Source: Actinomycetales bacterium
GTDB lineage: Bacteria > Actinomycetota > Actinomycetes > Actinomycetales > Dermatophilaceae
Assembly: GCA_016711095.1 (NCBI GenBank)
Contig: JADJTP010000003.1
Coordinates: forward strand, 496,001-560,000
Length of the DNA: 64,000 bases
Reading direction: 5' to 3'
Part shown: one piece after another, positions 53,439 through 62,486 of the stretch
Position numbering within the stretch: the first letter of the stretch is position 1
Layout of the letters: every line of letters starts with the position of its first letter
Position numbers and translations under genes: made by a program
Notes under the pieces: model-generated
The model's database searches: none
What the model was told of the DNA's origin: nothing
Seen by the model: only the letters and a program-made list of their open reading frames with translations

Positions 53439-53833
53439 CAGGCCTCCAGGTCGCCGGCGACCGCGCGCAGCACCGCAGCCACCTTGCCGGCGTGGGACTT
53501 GTCCGGGTATTTGCCACGACGCAGCGACTCCGAGGTGTCGTCGAGCAGCCTGATGACGTCCTCGATGATGACGACCATGTCTTCGGTCGGTTTGCGGTGG
53601 GCCGCACGCTGCGCTGCGGCCACCGATGGCGCGGGGTCCAGGACCTTGACCGACAGCGCCTGCGAGCCGCGCCGGCCTTCGACGATGCCGAACTCGACGC
53701 GGGTCCCGCCCTTGAGCGTCGTCACCCCCTCGGGGAGTGCGTTGGCGTGCAGGAAGACATCGCCCCCGGCGTCATCGGAGAGGAACCCGAATCCCTTCTC
53801 CGAGTCGTACCACTTCACCTTGCCTGTGGGCAC
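53438..53833 (-). CDS. Cold-shock-domain protein with C-terminal extension
   Basis: A 131-residue protein. The first 66 residues are a cold-shock domain, GKVKWYDSEKGFGFLSDDAGGDVFLHANALPEG, with the RNA-binding motifs KGFGF and DVFLH. The remaining 65 residues form a helical extension (DMVVIIEDVIRLLDDTSESLRRG), longer than a simple CspA. Family members act as RNA chaperones or transcription antiterminators. The GTG start at 53833 gives PTGKVKWY. It is co-transcribed with DUF3027. Confidence 0.9.
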   Translation of the reverse strand: MPTGKVKWYDSEKGFGFLSDDAGGDVFLHANALPEGVTTLKGGTRVEFGIVEGRRGSQALSVKVLDPAPSVAAAQRAAHRKPTEDMVVIIEDVIRLLDDTSESLRRGKYPDKSHAGKVAAVLRAVAGDLEA

Positions 53834-53979
53834 CGTCTCACCTCGTGGTCTGTGCCGGTGGATCCGGCCCTCAGCGCGCTCCGCGCAAACCCAGCCTATC
53901 TGCGCTGACCCGTCCGTTCGGCTCGCTCGTGCGCAGTTCCGCCGGAATGACGCACCCCCACGAGTGCGAGGATGGGCCC

Positions 53980-56286
53980 ATGACACCGGGAGCGAGCGTT
54001 CCCGAGACCCCGGAACTGTTCCGCAGCCTTGCCGAGGACCTGCGCAGCCGCACCGACGAGCAGCTCGCCGCGTTGCTCGTCGCTCGACCCGACCTCGCTC
54101 GCCCGGCCCCTGCCGATCTCGTGGCGCTCGCAGCCCGGGCCTCGAGCCGTCCCAGCGTGCAGCGGGCCATCGAACGAGCCGACCGGGCGATGGTCCATGC
54201 GCTGCAGGCGGTCGTCATCGCGGGGGAAACCCACCCGGTCGGCGCGGCCGCGCCGCACGAGGTGGCTCAGTTGCTCGGCGCCGACGACCCAGCGCTGCAG
54301 GACGTGCTCACCCGACTGCGCGACGTCGCCCTGATCTGGTCGTCGGCCGAGGGAATCCACCCCGTCCGCTCCGTCGCCGAGGTCCTGGGCCCGAATCCGG
54401 GCGGTCTCGGCGTCCGCGCAGCCGAGATCCCCGACCGGTATGCCGCGAGCTCCCCTCCCAGCGCGGCTGAGCTGGCCGATCTGCTCTCCACGGCCCCCGC
54501 GGCCGCCCGGGCGATCGTCGAGCGCCTCACCTGGGGACCTCCCGTCGGCGCCGTGCCGCCGTCGGGCACCTCTCGCGATGGCGCCATCTGGCTCGTCGAG
54601 CATGGGTTCGTGGCTCCCACGGGCCTCGGACACGTCACCCTCGTGCGGGAGGTCGCCTTGGAGTTGCGCGGCGGGCGGCTGTACCCGAGGACCGCCCTGG
54701 CGCCGCCGGTGCTGCAACTGCGCGCCGTCGAACAGGTGACCGCCGAACGCGTCGCCGGCACCCACGCCCGGGAGTTGCTCGACCAGATCGAGCAGCTCGG
54801 GACGCTGTGGAGTCAGTCACCCGCGCGAGTGTTGCGTTCCGGAGGCATCGGCGTCCGCGAGCTCGCCGCCTTGGCCCGCACCCTCGACACCGATGCCCCA
54901 CAGGCCGCCTTCGTCGCCGAGGCCGCCCTCGGAGCAGGGCTGATCGCCGACGACGGCGAGATCGCGCCGGCCTGGGTTCCGACGTCGGAGTTCGATGCGT
55001 GGCAAGCCCGGCCGGCCAGCCACCGATGGGTCGACGTGCTGACCTCCTGGATGGCCAGCCCACGGGCGGTGCATCTGTCTGCCAACGGGGATCGCGCGGC
55101 AACCACGCCCTCGCCGCTCGGGCCGGAGCTTCACTGGCCACCGATCCGTTCGCTGCGCGCGGACGTCCTCGCCGAGCTCGCCGGGCTGCCCGCCGGGTCC
55201 GCGCCGACCCCCGAGTCGGTCGGCGAGGCGATCGCCTGGCGCCGGCCCCTCGGGGATGACCAGAGCATCGCGGTCGGCGTCGCCGCCGTGATGCAGCAGG
55301 CCGAGTGGCTCGGCCTCACCGGCCTCGGCGCGCTCACCTCGGTCGGGGGCGCTCTTGCCGAGGGTGCCGACCCGGACACCCTGAGGTCCGCGGCCGACGC
55401 TCTGCTTCCTGCCGCGGTCGATCATGTGCTGCTGCAGGCCGACCTCACCGCCATCGCCCCCGGGCCGCTCGACGGGCCGCTCGGACGCCTCATGCGACTG
55501 GTCTCCGACGTCGAATCACGGGGCGGGGCAACGGTCCTGAGGTTCTCGGCCCCGACGGTGCGGCGCGCGCTCGACGCGGGGATGACCGCCGACGACATCC
55601 TCGGCCAGCTCGCCGCCGCCAGCCGCACCCCAATCCCGCAACCGCTGGACTACCTCGTTCGTGACATCGCCCGCCGTCATGGGCAGACGCGCGTGGGCGG
55701 GGCGACGGCATACGTCCGTTCGGACGACGAGGCGGTGCTGGCCGCGCTGGTCGCCGACCGCAGCCTTTCCTCGGAACTGCTGCGCCGGATCGCCCCGACC
55801 GTCGTCGTCTCCCAGGCCGATCCGGTGACCCTGCTGGAGAAGCTTCGGGCCGCCGGCTATGCACCGGCCCGGGAGGCGCTCGACGGCAGCCTCGTGGTGT
55901 CGGCGCCGCAGGGCCGCCGGGCCCGAGACAGCCGCCGCCGACCGGCGGCACGCGGCATACCGGACCCGACACTCAGGCTCGTCGACCTCGAGTTCGCCCG
56001 GAGCGTCGTCGCGGCGCTGAGGTGCGCTCCCCCTCGGCCAGCCGCCTCATCCACACCGTCCGGGCCGCTGTCCAACCCGCCCGGCGAGAGCGCCAACCTC
56101 CTGCGCCACGCGATTGCGGACGCCTTCCCGGTGTGGGTCGGCTATGCCGACGGCAACGGCCGCACCGCCCGCCACCTGGTGCGCCCCGTGCGGATCGAGG
56201 GTGGCCGGGTGTATGCCGTGTCCGGTGAGTCGGACGCCGAGCAGGTCTTCCTGCTGCACCGCATCACCGGCGCGCAGCCGGGCTGA
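53980..56286 (+). CDS. Helicase-associated (XPB/Ssl2 N-terminal-like) domain protein
   Basis: A 768-residue protein of the actinobacterial helicase-associated family (Helicase_C_3/XPB-like), lacking a helicase core itself. The N-terminal part is helical and repetitive (LRSRTDEQLAALLVARPDLARPAPADLVALA), the middle contains winged-helix-like segments (HGLVREVALELRGGRLYP-like), and the C-terminal WYL-like end reads NLLRHAIADAFPVWVGYADGNGRTARHLVRPVRIEGGRVYAV. It is encoded near the XPB helicase (57893), as in other Actinobacteria, suggesting a functional partnership. GAGGAT about 7 nt before ATG 53980 hints at a leaderless start. Confidence 0.8.
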   Translation: MTPGASVPETPELFRSLAEDLRSRTDEQLAALLVARPDLARPAPADLVALAARASSRPSVQRAIERADRAMVHALQAVVIAGETHPVGAAAPHEVAQLLGADDPALQDVLTRLRDVALIWSSAEGIHPVRSVAEVLGPNPGGLGVRAAEIPDRYAASSPPSAAELADLLSTAPAAARAIVERLTWGPPVGAVPPSGTSRDGAIWLVEHGFVAPTGLGHVTLVREVALELRGGRLYPRTALAPPVLQLRAVEQVTAERVAGTHARELLDQIEQLGTLWSQSPARVLRSGGIGVRELAALARTLDTDAPQAAFVAEAALGAGLIADDGEIAPAWVPTSEFDAWQARPASHRWVDVLTSWMASPRAVHLSANGDRAATTPSPLGPELHWPPIRSLRADVLAELAGLPAGSAPTPESVGEAIAWRRPLGDDQSIAVGVAAVMQQAEWLGLTGLGALTSVGGALAEGADPDTLRSAADALLPAAVDHVLLQADLTAIAPGPLDGPLGRLMRLVSDVESRGGATVLRFSAPTVRRALDAGMTADDILGQLAAASRTPIPQPLDYLVRDIARRHGQTRVGGATAYVRSDDEAVLAALVADRSLSSELLRRIAPTVVVSQADPVTLLEKLRAAGYAPAREALDGSLVVSAPQGRRARDSRRRPAARGIPDPTLRLVDLEFARSVVAALRCAPPRPAASSTPSGPLSNPPGESANLLRHAIADAFPVWVGYADGNGRTARHLVRPVRIEGGRVYAVSGESDAEQVFLLHRITGAQPG

Positions 56287-56288
56287 CG

Positions 56289-57221
56289 TCAGGCGCCCGT
56301 GAGCGCCGTGACCACCCGCGAGGCCGACGGCCGGCCAAGTTGAGCCGCGAGCCACGCGCTCGTCTCCACGAGGGCCGACAAGTCGACTCCGGTCTCGACA
56401 CCCGCGCCGTGCAACGCCCAGACAAGGTCCTCGGTCGCGAGATTCCCGGTGGCGCTCGCGGCATACGGGCAGCCGCCCAGACCCCCGGCGGAGGAGTCGA
56501 CGACGGTGATTCCGTCCCGCAGCGCGGCCATCGTGTTCGCGAGCGCCTGACCGTAGGTGTCGTGGAAGTGCACGGCGATGAGCTCGCGGCCGATCCCGGC
56601 GGTGTCAAGGCCGTCGAGCAGCGCGTGCACCTGACCGGTGGTCGCCACCCCGATCGTGTCGCCGAGGCTGAGCTGGTCGCAGCCGAGATCCATGAGCCGG
56701 CGCGACGCGTCGACGACCTGAGAGACCGGCACGTCGCCCTCCCACGGGTCGCCGAAACACATCGAGACATACGCCCGCACCCACAGACCGGCGTCCCTGG
56801 CGCGGGCCACGACCGGGGCGAACATCTCGACCGACTCGGCGATGCTGCGGCCCAGATTGCGTTGCGCGAAGGTCTCAGTCGCAGAGCCGAAGATGGCGAT
56901 GGCCTGACACCCGGCGGCGAGGGCACGGTCAAGGCCCCGGATGTTGGGGACGAGTACGGGCCGGTCCCGGCCGACCCCCTCGGGCCCGAGCAACTCCAAC
57001 ACCTCGGCGGCGTCAGCAAGCTGGGGCACCCAGGCGGGATTGACGAAGGAGGTCGTCTCGATGGCCGGCAGCCCTGCCGCCGCGAGCCGGCGGATGAGCT
57101 GCGCCTTGACCTGAGCCGGCACGACGGACTTCTCGTTCTGCAGCCCGTCCCGCGCGCCGACCTCGTAGATCGTCACCCGCGGCGGCAACCCCGCAGCCGG
57201 GTGCACCTGTGGACCTCGCAT
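56289..57221 (-). CDS. Hydroxymethylglutaryl-CoA lyase
   Basis: A 310-residue TIM-barrel lyase that splits HMG-CoA to acetoacetate and acetyl-CoA, the last step of leucine breakdown. The first strand VTIYEVGARDGLQNEKSVV carries the metal-binding Asp, followed by IETTSFVNPAWVPQ, then AYVSMCFGDPWEGDV, and HFHDTYGQALANTMAAL with the metal His pair. The signature cysteine loop is DSSAGGLGGCPYAASATGN near residue 258. All catalytic residues are in place. It is convergent with the helicase-associated gene and carries no obvious operon partner. Confidence 0.9.
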   Translation of the reverse strand: MRGPQVHPAAGLPPRVTIYEVGARDGLQNEKSVVPAQVKAQLIRRLAAAGLPAIETTSFVNPAWVPQLADAAEVLELLGPEGVGRDRPVLVPNIRGLDRALAAGCQAIAIFGSATETFAQRNLGRSIAESVEMFAPVVARARDAGLWVRAYVSMCFGDPWEGDVPVSQVVDASRRLMDLGCDQLSLGDTIGVATTGQVHALLDGLDTAGIGRELIAVHFHDTYGQALANTMAALRDGITVVDSSAGGLGGCPYAASATGNLATEDLVWALHGAGVETGVDLSALVETSAWLAAQLGRPSASRVVTALTGA

Positions 57222-57417
57222 CCTGCCTCCTCGCCGTTCGTCGCCCGGCCCTGCACGCGCACCGGCACGCGGACCTGCACCTGCTCGGCATTCTCTCAGC
57301 CTTCTCCGCTGAAGGGCGGGCCGAGTGTGAGCGGGTAGTCTCGCGGCGAGGCATCGAACCGTCTAGGAACGCCGAGGATGCCGAGGACTCTGAGGAACGC
57401 CGAGGTAAGGAGCGCGG

Positions 57418-57885
57418 ATGACTGAGCACGAGCACCCCGCCGACCCCACGGCATACCCGGCCTACCCTGCACCGGGGGCGGAGGCCTTCCCGGCCTACCC
57501 TGCACCGGGAGCGGCGGCATACCCGGTCTACCCGGCGCCGGGGCCGGCGGCATACCCAGCACCGGGGCCGGCGGCATACCAGGGGTATCCGGGGTATCCG
57601 GCCCACCCGGGGTATCCGGGCGCGAGCGGACCGGGCCAGAGCGTCGTCGCGCCGACCAACGTCTCGGCGATCATCCTGCTCGTCATCTCGATCCTGGCGA
57701 TCATCGCGACCGGCATCATCGGCCCGCCGAGCGCGGTGCTGGCCGCCCTCGCCCTCAAGCGCAACGTCGCCGACCCCGCCCGCTCGGCACGGCAGGCAAC
57801 CATCGGCTGGATCGTCCTGGCCGTCAACACCGTCGTCGGTCTCTTCGCCATCGCCGGGCTCTTCTGGTGGCTCGCCAACCGGTGA
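57418..57885 (+). CDS. DUF4190 membrane protein with Pro/Ala/Tyr repeats
   Basis: A 155-residue protein. Residues 10-75 are a low-complexity array of AYPAYPAPG-like units, and the C-terminal part has two membrane helices (SAIILLVISILAIIATGII and IVLAVNTVVGLFAIAGLFW), as in DUF4190 proteins. Four GTATGCCG words (57449, 57515, 57548, 57572) lie in the repeat, where GCA-TAC codes Ala-Tyr. The start ATG at 57418 follows a GGTAAGGAGC ribosome site. Function is unknown; the tail likely faces the cytoplasm or binds WW/SH3-like partners. Confidence 0.75.
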   Translation: MTEHEHPADPTAYPAYPAPGAEAFPAYPAPGAAAYPVYPAPGPAAYPAPGPAAYQGYPGYPAHPGYPGASGPGQSVVAPTNVSAIILLVISILAIIATGIIGPPSAVLAALALKRNVADPARSARQATIGWIVLAVNTVVGLFAIAGLFWWLANR

Positions 57886-57892
57886 GGCCGAG

Positions 57893-59527
57893 ATGACCGA
57901 CGGGCCGCTCATCGTCCAGAGCGACAAGACCCTCCTCCTTGAGGTCGACCACCCCGGCGCGGAGGCCGCGCGCCGGGACATCGCGCCGTTTGCCGAACTC
58001 GAACGGGCTCCCGAACACGTCCATACCTATCGGATCACCCCGCTCGGGCTGTGGAACGCGCAAGCCGCCGGACACGACGGCGAGCAGGTCGTGCACGCGC
58101 TGCTGCGCCACAGCCGGTATGCCGTGCCGCAGGCGTTGCTCGTCGACATCGTCGAGACGATGGGACGCTACGGCCGACTGACCATCGAGAAGGACCCGGC
58201 ACAGGGCCTGGTGTTGCGCACCACCGATCGCCCCGTGCTCGAAGAAGTGTTGCGGCACAGGAAGATCGAGCCGTTGCTCGGCGCGAGGATCGACCCCGAC
58301 ACGGTGGCCGTCCATCCTTCCGAGCGTGGTCACCTCAAGCAGCAGCTGCTCAAGATCGGCTGGCCCGCCGAGGACCTCGCCGGCTACGTCGACGGCGAGG
58401 CTCACCCCATCGCCCTGCGCGAAGAGGGCTGGGAGATGCGGCCCTATCAGCGCCAGGCCGTCGAGGGCTTCTGGCACGGTGGGTCGGGGGTCGTCGTCCT
58501 GCCGTGCGGTGCCGGCAAGACGATCGTCGGCGCCGCGGCCATGGCGGCGGCGCAGGCGACGACGCTCATCCTGGTGACCAACACCGTCGCCGCCCGACAG
58601 TGGAAGGACGAGTTGCTGCGGCGGACGTCGTTGACCGAGCAGGAGATCGGCGAATACTCCGGCACGCGCAAGGAGATCCGCCCGGTGACCATCGCGACCT
58701 ACCAGGTGCTCGCCGTGCGCCGTCAGGGCGTCTACTCGCACCTGGAACTGCTCGACGCACGCGACTGGGGGCTGGTCGTCTATGACGAGGTCCACCTGCT
58801 GCCCGCCCCGATCTTCCGGATGACCGCCGATCTGCAGGCCCGCCGACGCCTGGGCCTGACCGCCACCCTCGTGCGCGAGGACGGTCGCGAGGGCGACGTC
58901 TTCTCGCTTATCGGCCCCAAGCGCTTCGACGCGCCGTGGAAGGACATCGAGGCGCAGGGCTGGATCGCGCCGGCAGACTGCGTCGAGGTCCGGGTCACCC
59001 TCACCGAAAGCGAACGGATGGCGTATGCCGTCGCGGAGCCCGACGAACGCTACCGACTCGCCTCGTGCACACCCGCCAAGGATCGGGTCGTCGAGCAACT
59101 CGTCGAGCGGCATACGGGTGAACCAACCCTGGTGATCGGGCAATACCTCGACCAACTGGCTACTCTCGCAGAGCGACTCGATGCCCCGATCATCACCGGC
59201 GCGACGCCGGTCGCCGAACGGCAGAGGCTCTACGGAGCGTTCCGAGCCGGCGAGCTCGGACTGCTGGTGGTGAGCAAAGTCGCCAACTTCTCGATCGACC
59301 TGCCCGAGGCCTCGGTGGCGATCCAGGTCTCGGGCACCTTCGGCTCACGCCAGGAGGAGGCTCAGCGGTTGGGGCGGGTGCTGCGCCCCAAGGTCGACGG
59401 CCGGACTGCGCATTTCTACACCGTCGTCTCGCGGGACACGGTCGACGCCGATTTCGCCGCCCACCGCCAGCGCTTCCTCGCCGAGCAGGGTTACGCCTAC
59501 CGGATCATCGACGCCTCTGATCTCTGA
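57893..59527 (+). CDS. XPB-type DNA repair helicase
   Basis: A 544-residue SF2 helicase of the bacterial XPB group, a 3'-5' DNA helicase. An N-terminal damage-recognition-like domain (LRHSRYAVPQALLVDIV and around) precedes the core: Q-motif region MRPYQRQAVEGFW, Walker A CGAGKT at 206-211, DEVH at 298-301, then a helicase C domain with VISQ-like strands, QYLDQLATLAERL, VVSKVANFSIDLPEASVAIQ and QEEAQRLGRVLRPK. It ends YAYRIIDASDL. It acts on damaged or transcribed DNA. It starts 7 bp after the DUF4190 stop. Confidence 0.9.
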   Translation: MTDGPLIVQSDKTLLLEVDHPGAEAARRDIAPFAELERAPEHVHTYRITPLGLWNAQAAGHDGEQVVHALLRHSRYAVPQALLVDIVETMGRYGRLTIEKDPAQGLVLRTTDRPVLEEVLRHRKIEPLLGARIDPDTVAVHPSERGHLKQQLLKIGWPAEDLAGYVDGEAHPIALREEGWEMRPYQRQAVEGFWHGGSGVVVLPCGAGKTIVGAAAMAAAQATTLILVTNTVAARQWKDELLRRTSLTEQEIGEYSGTRKEIRPVTIATYQVLAVRRQGVYSHLELLDARDWGLVVYDEVHLLPAPIFRMTADLQARRRLGLTATLVREDGREGDVFSLIGPKRFDAPWKDIEAQGWIAPADCVEVRVTLTESERMAYAVAEPDERYRLASCTPAKDRVVEQLVERHTGEPTLVIGQYLDQLATLAERLDAPIITGATPVAERQRLYGAFRAGELGLLVVSKVANFSIDLPEASVAIQVSGTFGSRQEEAQRLGRVLRPKVDGRTAHFYTVVSRDTVDADFAAHRQRFLAEQGYAYRIIDASDL

Positions 59528-59569
59528 CCCGGCTGGGACGGACCGGTTGGGTCGTCTACCGGCCTGGGC

Positions 59570-59959
59570 TCAGCCCGCCAGCAGCGCCAGAACCGCGCGC
59601 GCGTAGGCATCCTCGGCGTCGATATCGGCGTGTCGCGAGCCGTCGGCGAGCTCGACGGCGAACCCCATCGGCACCACCTCGAGTCCCACGAACGATTCCC
59701 CGAGGGCCTGTCGCAGTTGGGTCTCGCGCGGAAGCCACAGCACCTGATCGATGGCCACCGAATCCAGCGCCCACTCGACCGTCCCGTTGAAGCCGACGAC
59801 CACACCGTCGACGAACTCGTGGACCTCGGCGACAACATCGGACAGCACGAAGACGTCCGACTCCATGCCGGGCACTCGCACGACGAAGCGGTCACCGGCA
59901 GCGGGTTCCCACGGCAACCCGGCGCGGCGCAGCCGCTCGGCGAGCTCGACACTGATCAC
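59570..59959 (-). CDS. Hypothetical protein (conserved-looking, soluble)
   Basis: A 129-residue protein from GTG 59959. It reads VELAERLRRAGLPWEPAAGDRFVVRVPGMES, FVLSDVVAEVHEFVDG, FNGTVEWALDSVAIDQVLWLPRETQLRQALGE and ELADGSRHADIDAEDAYARAVLALL. The composition and even spacing suggest a globular alpha/beta protein with no signal peptide or membrane segment. I do not know its role. It is convergent with the XPB helicase and divergent from the ABC operon, so it is a monocistronic gene. Confidence 0.7.
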   Translation of the reverse strand: MISVELAERLRRAGLPWEPAAGDRFVVRVPGMESDVFVLSDVVAEVHEFVDGVVVGFNGTVEWALDSVAIDQVLWLPRETQLRQALGESFVGLEVVPMGFAVELADGSRHADIDAEDAYARAVLALLAG

Positions 59960-60012
59960 CCGGCCAGTCTGCGGCAGATCCGGCCTCGACAGAAGCAGCG
60001 TCAGCGGCCCGC

Positions 60013-60043
60013 TTGACCTTGACGTTGCGTCAACGTCCAGACT
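60013..60043 (+). promoter_or_regulatory. MerR-type promoter and operator of the ABC exporter operon
   Basis: TTGACC (60013-60018) and CAGACT (60038-60043) are 19 bp apart, the over-long spacer typical of MerR-controlled promoters. Filling it is a perfect 7-3-7 inverted repeat, GACGTTG-CGT-CAACGTC (60021-60037). The ATG of the ABC gene (60051) lies 7 nt after the -10 box, so the message is leaderless. The MerR protein encoded by the third gene is the obvious regulator. Confidence 0.88.
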
Positions 60044-60050
60044 GGGTGTC

Positions 60051-60914
60051 ATGTCCGCAGAAACCCAGGCGACCGTTCCCGAGGGTCGGCGCTTCGCAAT
60101 CCAGGTCCACGGGGTGCAGAAGTCCTTCGGGGACCTTGCGGTGCTCCGCAACATCGACCTGCAGGTCGAGCGCGGCCAGATCTTCGCCTTGCTCGGCTCC
60201 AATGGCGCGGGCAAGACGACGCTGGTCAGGATCCTCGCCACCCTGCTGCACGCGGACGCCGGCACGGTCACGGTCAACGGCTTTGACATCGCGGGTGCTG
60301 CCGCAGATGTGCGGCGCTCGATCAGCCTGACCGGGCAGGCGGCGGCGGTCGACGGGATCCTCACCGGCCGAGAGAACCTCGTCCTCGTTGCGCGCCTGCG
60401 CCATCAGAAAGCCCCCGCGGAGATCGCTGCGCGGTTGCTCGAGCAGTTCGGTCTGACTGATGCCGCCGACAGGAGGGTGTCGGAGTACTCCGGCGGCATG
60501 CGTCGCCGTCTCGATATCGCCATGAGCCTCATCGGCGATCCGCCCATCATCTTCTTTGACGAGCCCACGACGGGGCTTGACCCCCAGGCGCGTCTGGATG
60601 TGTGGCATGCCCTCAAAGAGGCCTCCGGCCATGGCACGACGATCCTGCTGACGACCCAGCATCTGGAGGAGGCGGAACATCTCGCCGACAACATCGCGAT
60701 TCTGCACGACGGCCGGATCCACGCCTGCGGCACTCTGGCCGAGCTCAAGGCGCTACTCCCACCCGCCGAGATCCAATACGTCGAGAAGCAACCGACCCTC
60801 GAGGATGTCTTCTTTGCTGTTGTCGGCGGCGGCGGTCGAGACGGCAACCAAGCCAGCCCCGGGCCCGTGGCCCGAGACGTGAAGGACACCCGAGACACGA
60901 AAGACACGCGATGA
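60051..60914 (+). CDS. ABC transporter ATP-binding protein (DrrA-like drug exporter)
   Basis: A 287-residue ATPase. Walker A GSNGAGKTT lies near residue 51, signature YSGGMRRRLDIAMSL near 146, Walker B IIFFDEPTTGLD near 167, and H-loop LLTTQHLEEAEHLADNIAIL. Length and LEDVFF-like C-terminal segment fit DrrA-type daunorubicin resistance ATPases, whose permease partner follows. Its tail is rich in charged residues. The stop overlaps the permease start (ATGA). It is expressed from the MerR-type promoter upstream. Confidence 0.92.
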   Translation: MSAETQATVPEGRRFAIQVHGVQKSFGDLAVLRNIDLQVERGQIFALLGSNGAGKTTLVRILATLLHADAGTVTVNGFDIAGAAADVRRSISLTGQAAAVDGILTGRENLVLVARLRHQKAPAEIAARLLEQFGLTDAADRRVSEYSGGMRRRLDIAMSLIGDPPIIFFDEPTTGLDPQARLDVWHALKEASGHGTTILLTTQHLEEAEHLADNIAILHDGRIHACGTLAELKALLPPAEIQYVEKQPTLEDVFFAVVGGGGRDGNQASPGPVARDVKDTRDTKDTR

Positions 60915-61675
60915 CCACGCACGCCCTCGCCGACGCCGCCACCCTGCTCGGGCGGTCACTGCGGCACATCGCCCGTAGTCCCGACACCATCATCACCACC
61001 GCACTCACACCGATCGCCATGCTGCTGATGTTCGTCTACGTGATCGGCGGCGCGATCAACACCGGGTCCTCGGAGCCCTACGTGACCTACCTGCTTCCCG
61101 GCATTCTGCTCGTCACGATTGCCTCGGGAATCGCCTACACGGCATACCGGCTGTTCATGGACAGGCAGGGGGGCATCTTCGAGCGGTTCCTGTCGATGCC
61201 GGTCGCCCGCTCCTCGGTCCTGTGGGCGCATGTGCTGACCTCGATGGTCGCCAACCTGCTCTCGGTGGCGCTCGTCGTGCTCGTGGCCATCCTCATCGGC
61301 TTCCGCTCGGGCGCCGGGGTGCTCGCCTGGCTCGCCGTCGCCGGCATCCTGACTCTGTTTACGCTGGCGCTGACCTGGCTCGCCGTGATCCCAGGGCTCA
61401 TCGCCACGACCGTGGACGGTGCCAGCGGGTTCGCGTATCCCTTGATCTTCCTGCCATTCATCAGTTCGGCATTCGTGCCCACTGCCACGATGCCCGGGCC
61501 CGTGCGCGCCTTTGCCGAGCACCAGCCCGTGACCGCAATCGTCGACACCATTCGCAACCTGCTCACGCAGCAACCCGTCGGCGGCGACATCTGGATCGCC
61601 CTCGCGTGGTGTGTCGGCCTCCTCGTGGTCGCGTACATCGCCGCCACGAGCATCTTCCGGCGGAAACTCGGCTGA
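60911..61675 (+). CDS. ABC-2 type permease (DrrB-like)
   Basis: A 254-residue permease with six helices. The ABC-2 signature region reads YLLPGILLVTIASGIAYTAYRLFMDRQGGIFERFLSMPVARSSVL, and the last helices are ALAWCVGLLVVAYIAATSIF with the end RRKLG. Together with the preceding ATPase it forms a drug exporter, predicted to pump an amphipathic toxic compound out of the cell. The ATG overlaps the ATPase stop by 4 bp. Confidence 0.9.
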   Translation: MTTHALADAATLLGRSLRHIARSPDTIITTALTPIAMLLMFVYVIGGAINTGSSEPYVTYLLPGILLVTIASGIAYTAYRLFMDRQGGIFERFLSMPVARSSVLWAHVLTSMVANLLSVALVVLVAILIGFRSGAGVLAWLAVAGILTLFTLALTWLAVIPGLIATTVDGASGFAYPLIFLPFISSAFVPTATMPGPVRAFAEHQPVTAIVDTIRNLLTQQPVGGDIWIALAWCVGLLVVAYIAATSIFRRKLG

Positions 61676-61705
61676 GCGGCTCGGCGGGGCTGAGAGGCTG
61701 ACGTC

Positions 61706-62473
61706 GTGCTGACCATCGGGCAGCTTGCCGCCTACGCCGGAGTCACCACGCGCACCGTGCGGCACTACCACTCGCTGGGGTTGTTGCCTGAGCCGGAGCG
61801 CGACACCTCGGGCTACCGGGTCTATGACGCGGCAGCCGTCGTCCGGCTCATCCGGGTCCGCACCCTGGCCGAGGCAGGGATCCCATTGGCCCGGGTCCGC
61901 GCCATGCTCGATGCCGACCCGGACGACTTCGCCGCCGCATCCAAGGAGATCGACCGTCACCTGCGGGCTCAGATCCGAGCGCTCCAGGAACACCGGCGAC
62001 GGATCGCACGGCTCGGATCGGGTGACTCTTTGGCGCTGCCTGCCGAGGTCACCGACTACCTCGACCGCCTGCGTGCCATCGGCGCTTCAGAGACCATCGT
62101 CATCGCCCCGGAGCGTGATGCCTGGATCCTCATGTCGGCACGCTGGCCCGAAGCGATCCCGGAGATGATGGCCCTCAAGGTTGCCCAGTTGGCAGATCCC
62201 AGGATCGCGCAGCTCTACGAGTTCAGCGGTCGGCTGGAGCACCATTGGCAGGACGAGAATCTCCTGAACGACATCGCGGATCTGATCAACGACCTTCTGG
62301 AGCAGGCGGAGGCCGACGGGACGCTGGACCGGCAAGACCCCCCCGACCCGGCTTTCGTCCAGCTCATGGACTCGTTCGCCGACGCGGCGCATCCCGCCGT
62401 CGGACGGTTGAGGGCACTGGTCGCCGCGCGTGGCTGGAGCGGATGGACCCAGGTCGAGGTCCGTCGGGTCTGA
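61706..62473 (+). CDS. MerR-family transcriptional regulator with C-terminal sensor region
   Basis: A 255-residue regulator. The N-terminal winged helix MLTIGQLAAYAGVTTRTVRHYHSLGLLPEPERDTSGYRVYD is a classic MerR start, followed by the helical linker LAEAGIPLARVRAMLDAD. The C-terminal 150 residues (YLDRLRAIGASETIVIAPE, WPEAIPEMMALKVAQL, NDIADLINDLLEQAEADG) form a helical region that could bind the drug. It is the third gene of the ABC operon and very likely activates the 19-bp-spacer promoter. It starts with GTG 61706, 30 bp after the permease. Confidence 0.9.
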   Translation: MLTIGQLAAYAGVTTRTVRHYHSLGLLPEPERDTSGYRVYDAAAVVRLIRVRTLAEAGIPLARVRAMLDADPDDFAAASKEIDRHLRAQIRALQEHRRRIARLGSGDSLALPAEVTDYLDRLRAIGASETIVIAPERDAWILMSARWPEAIPEMMALKVAQLADPRIAQLYEFSGRLEHHWQDENLLNDIADLINDLLEQAEADGTLDRQDPPDPAFVQLMDSFADAAHPAVGRLRALVAARGWSGWTQVEVRRV

Positions 62474-62486
62474 CCACCGAGCCGCC

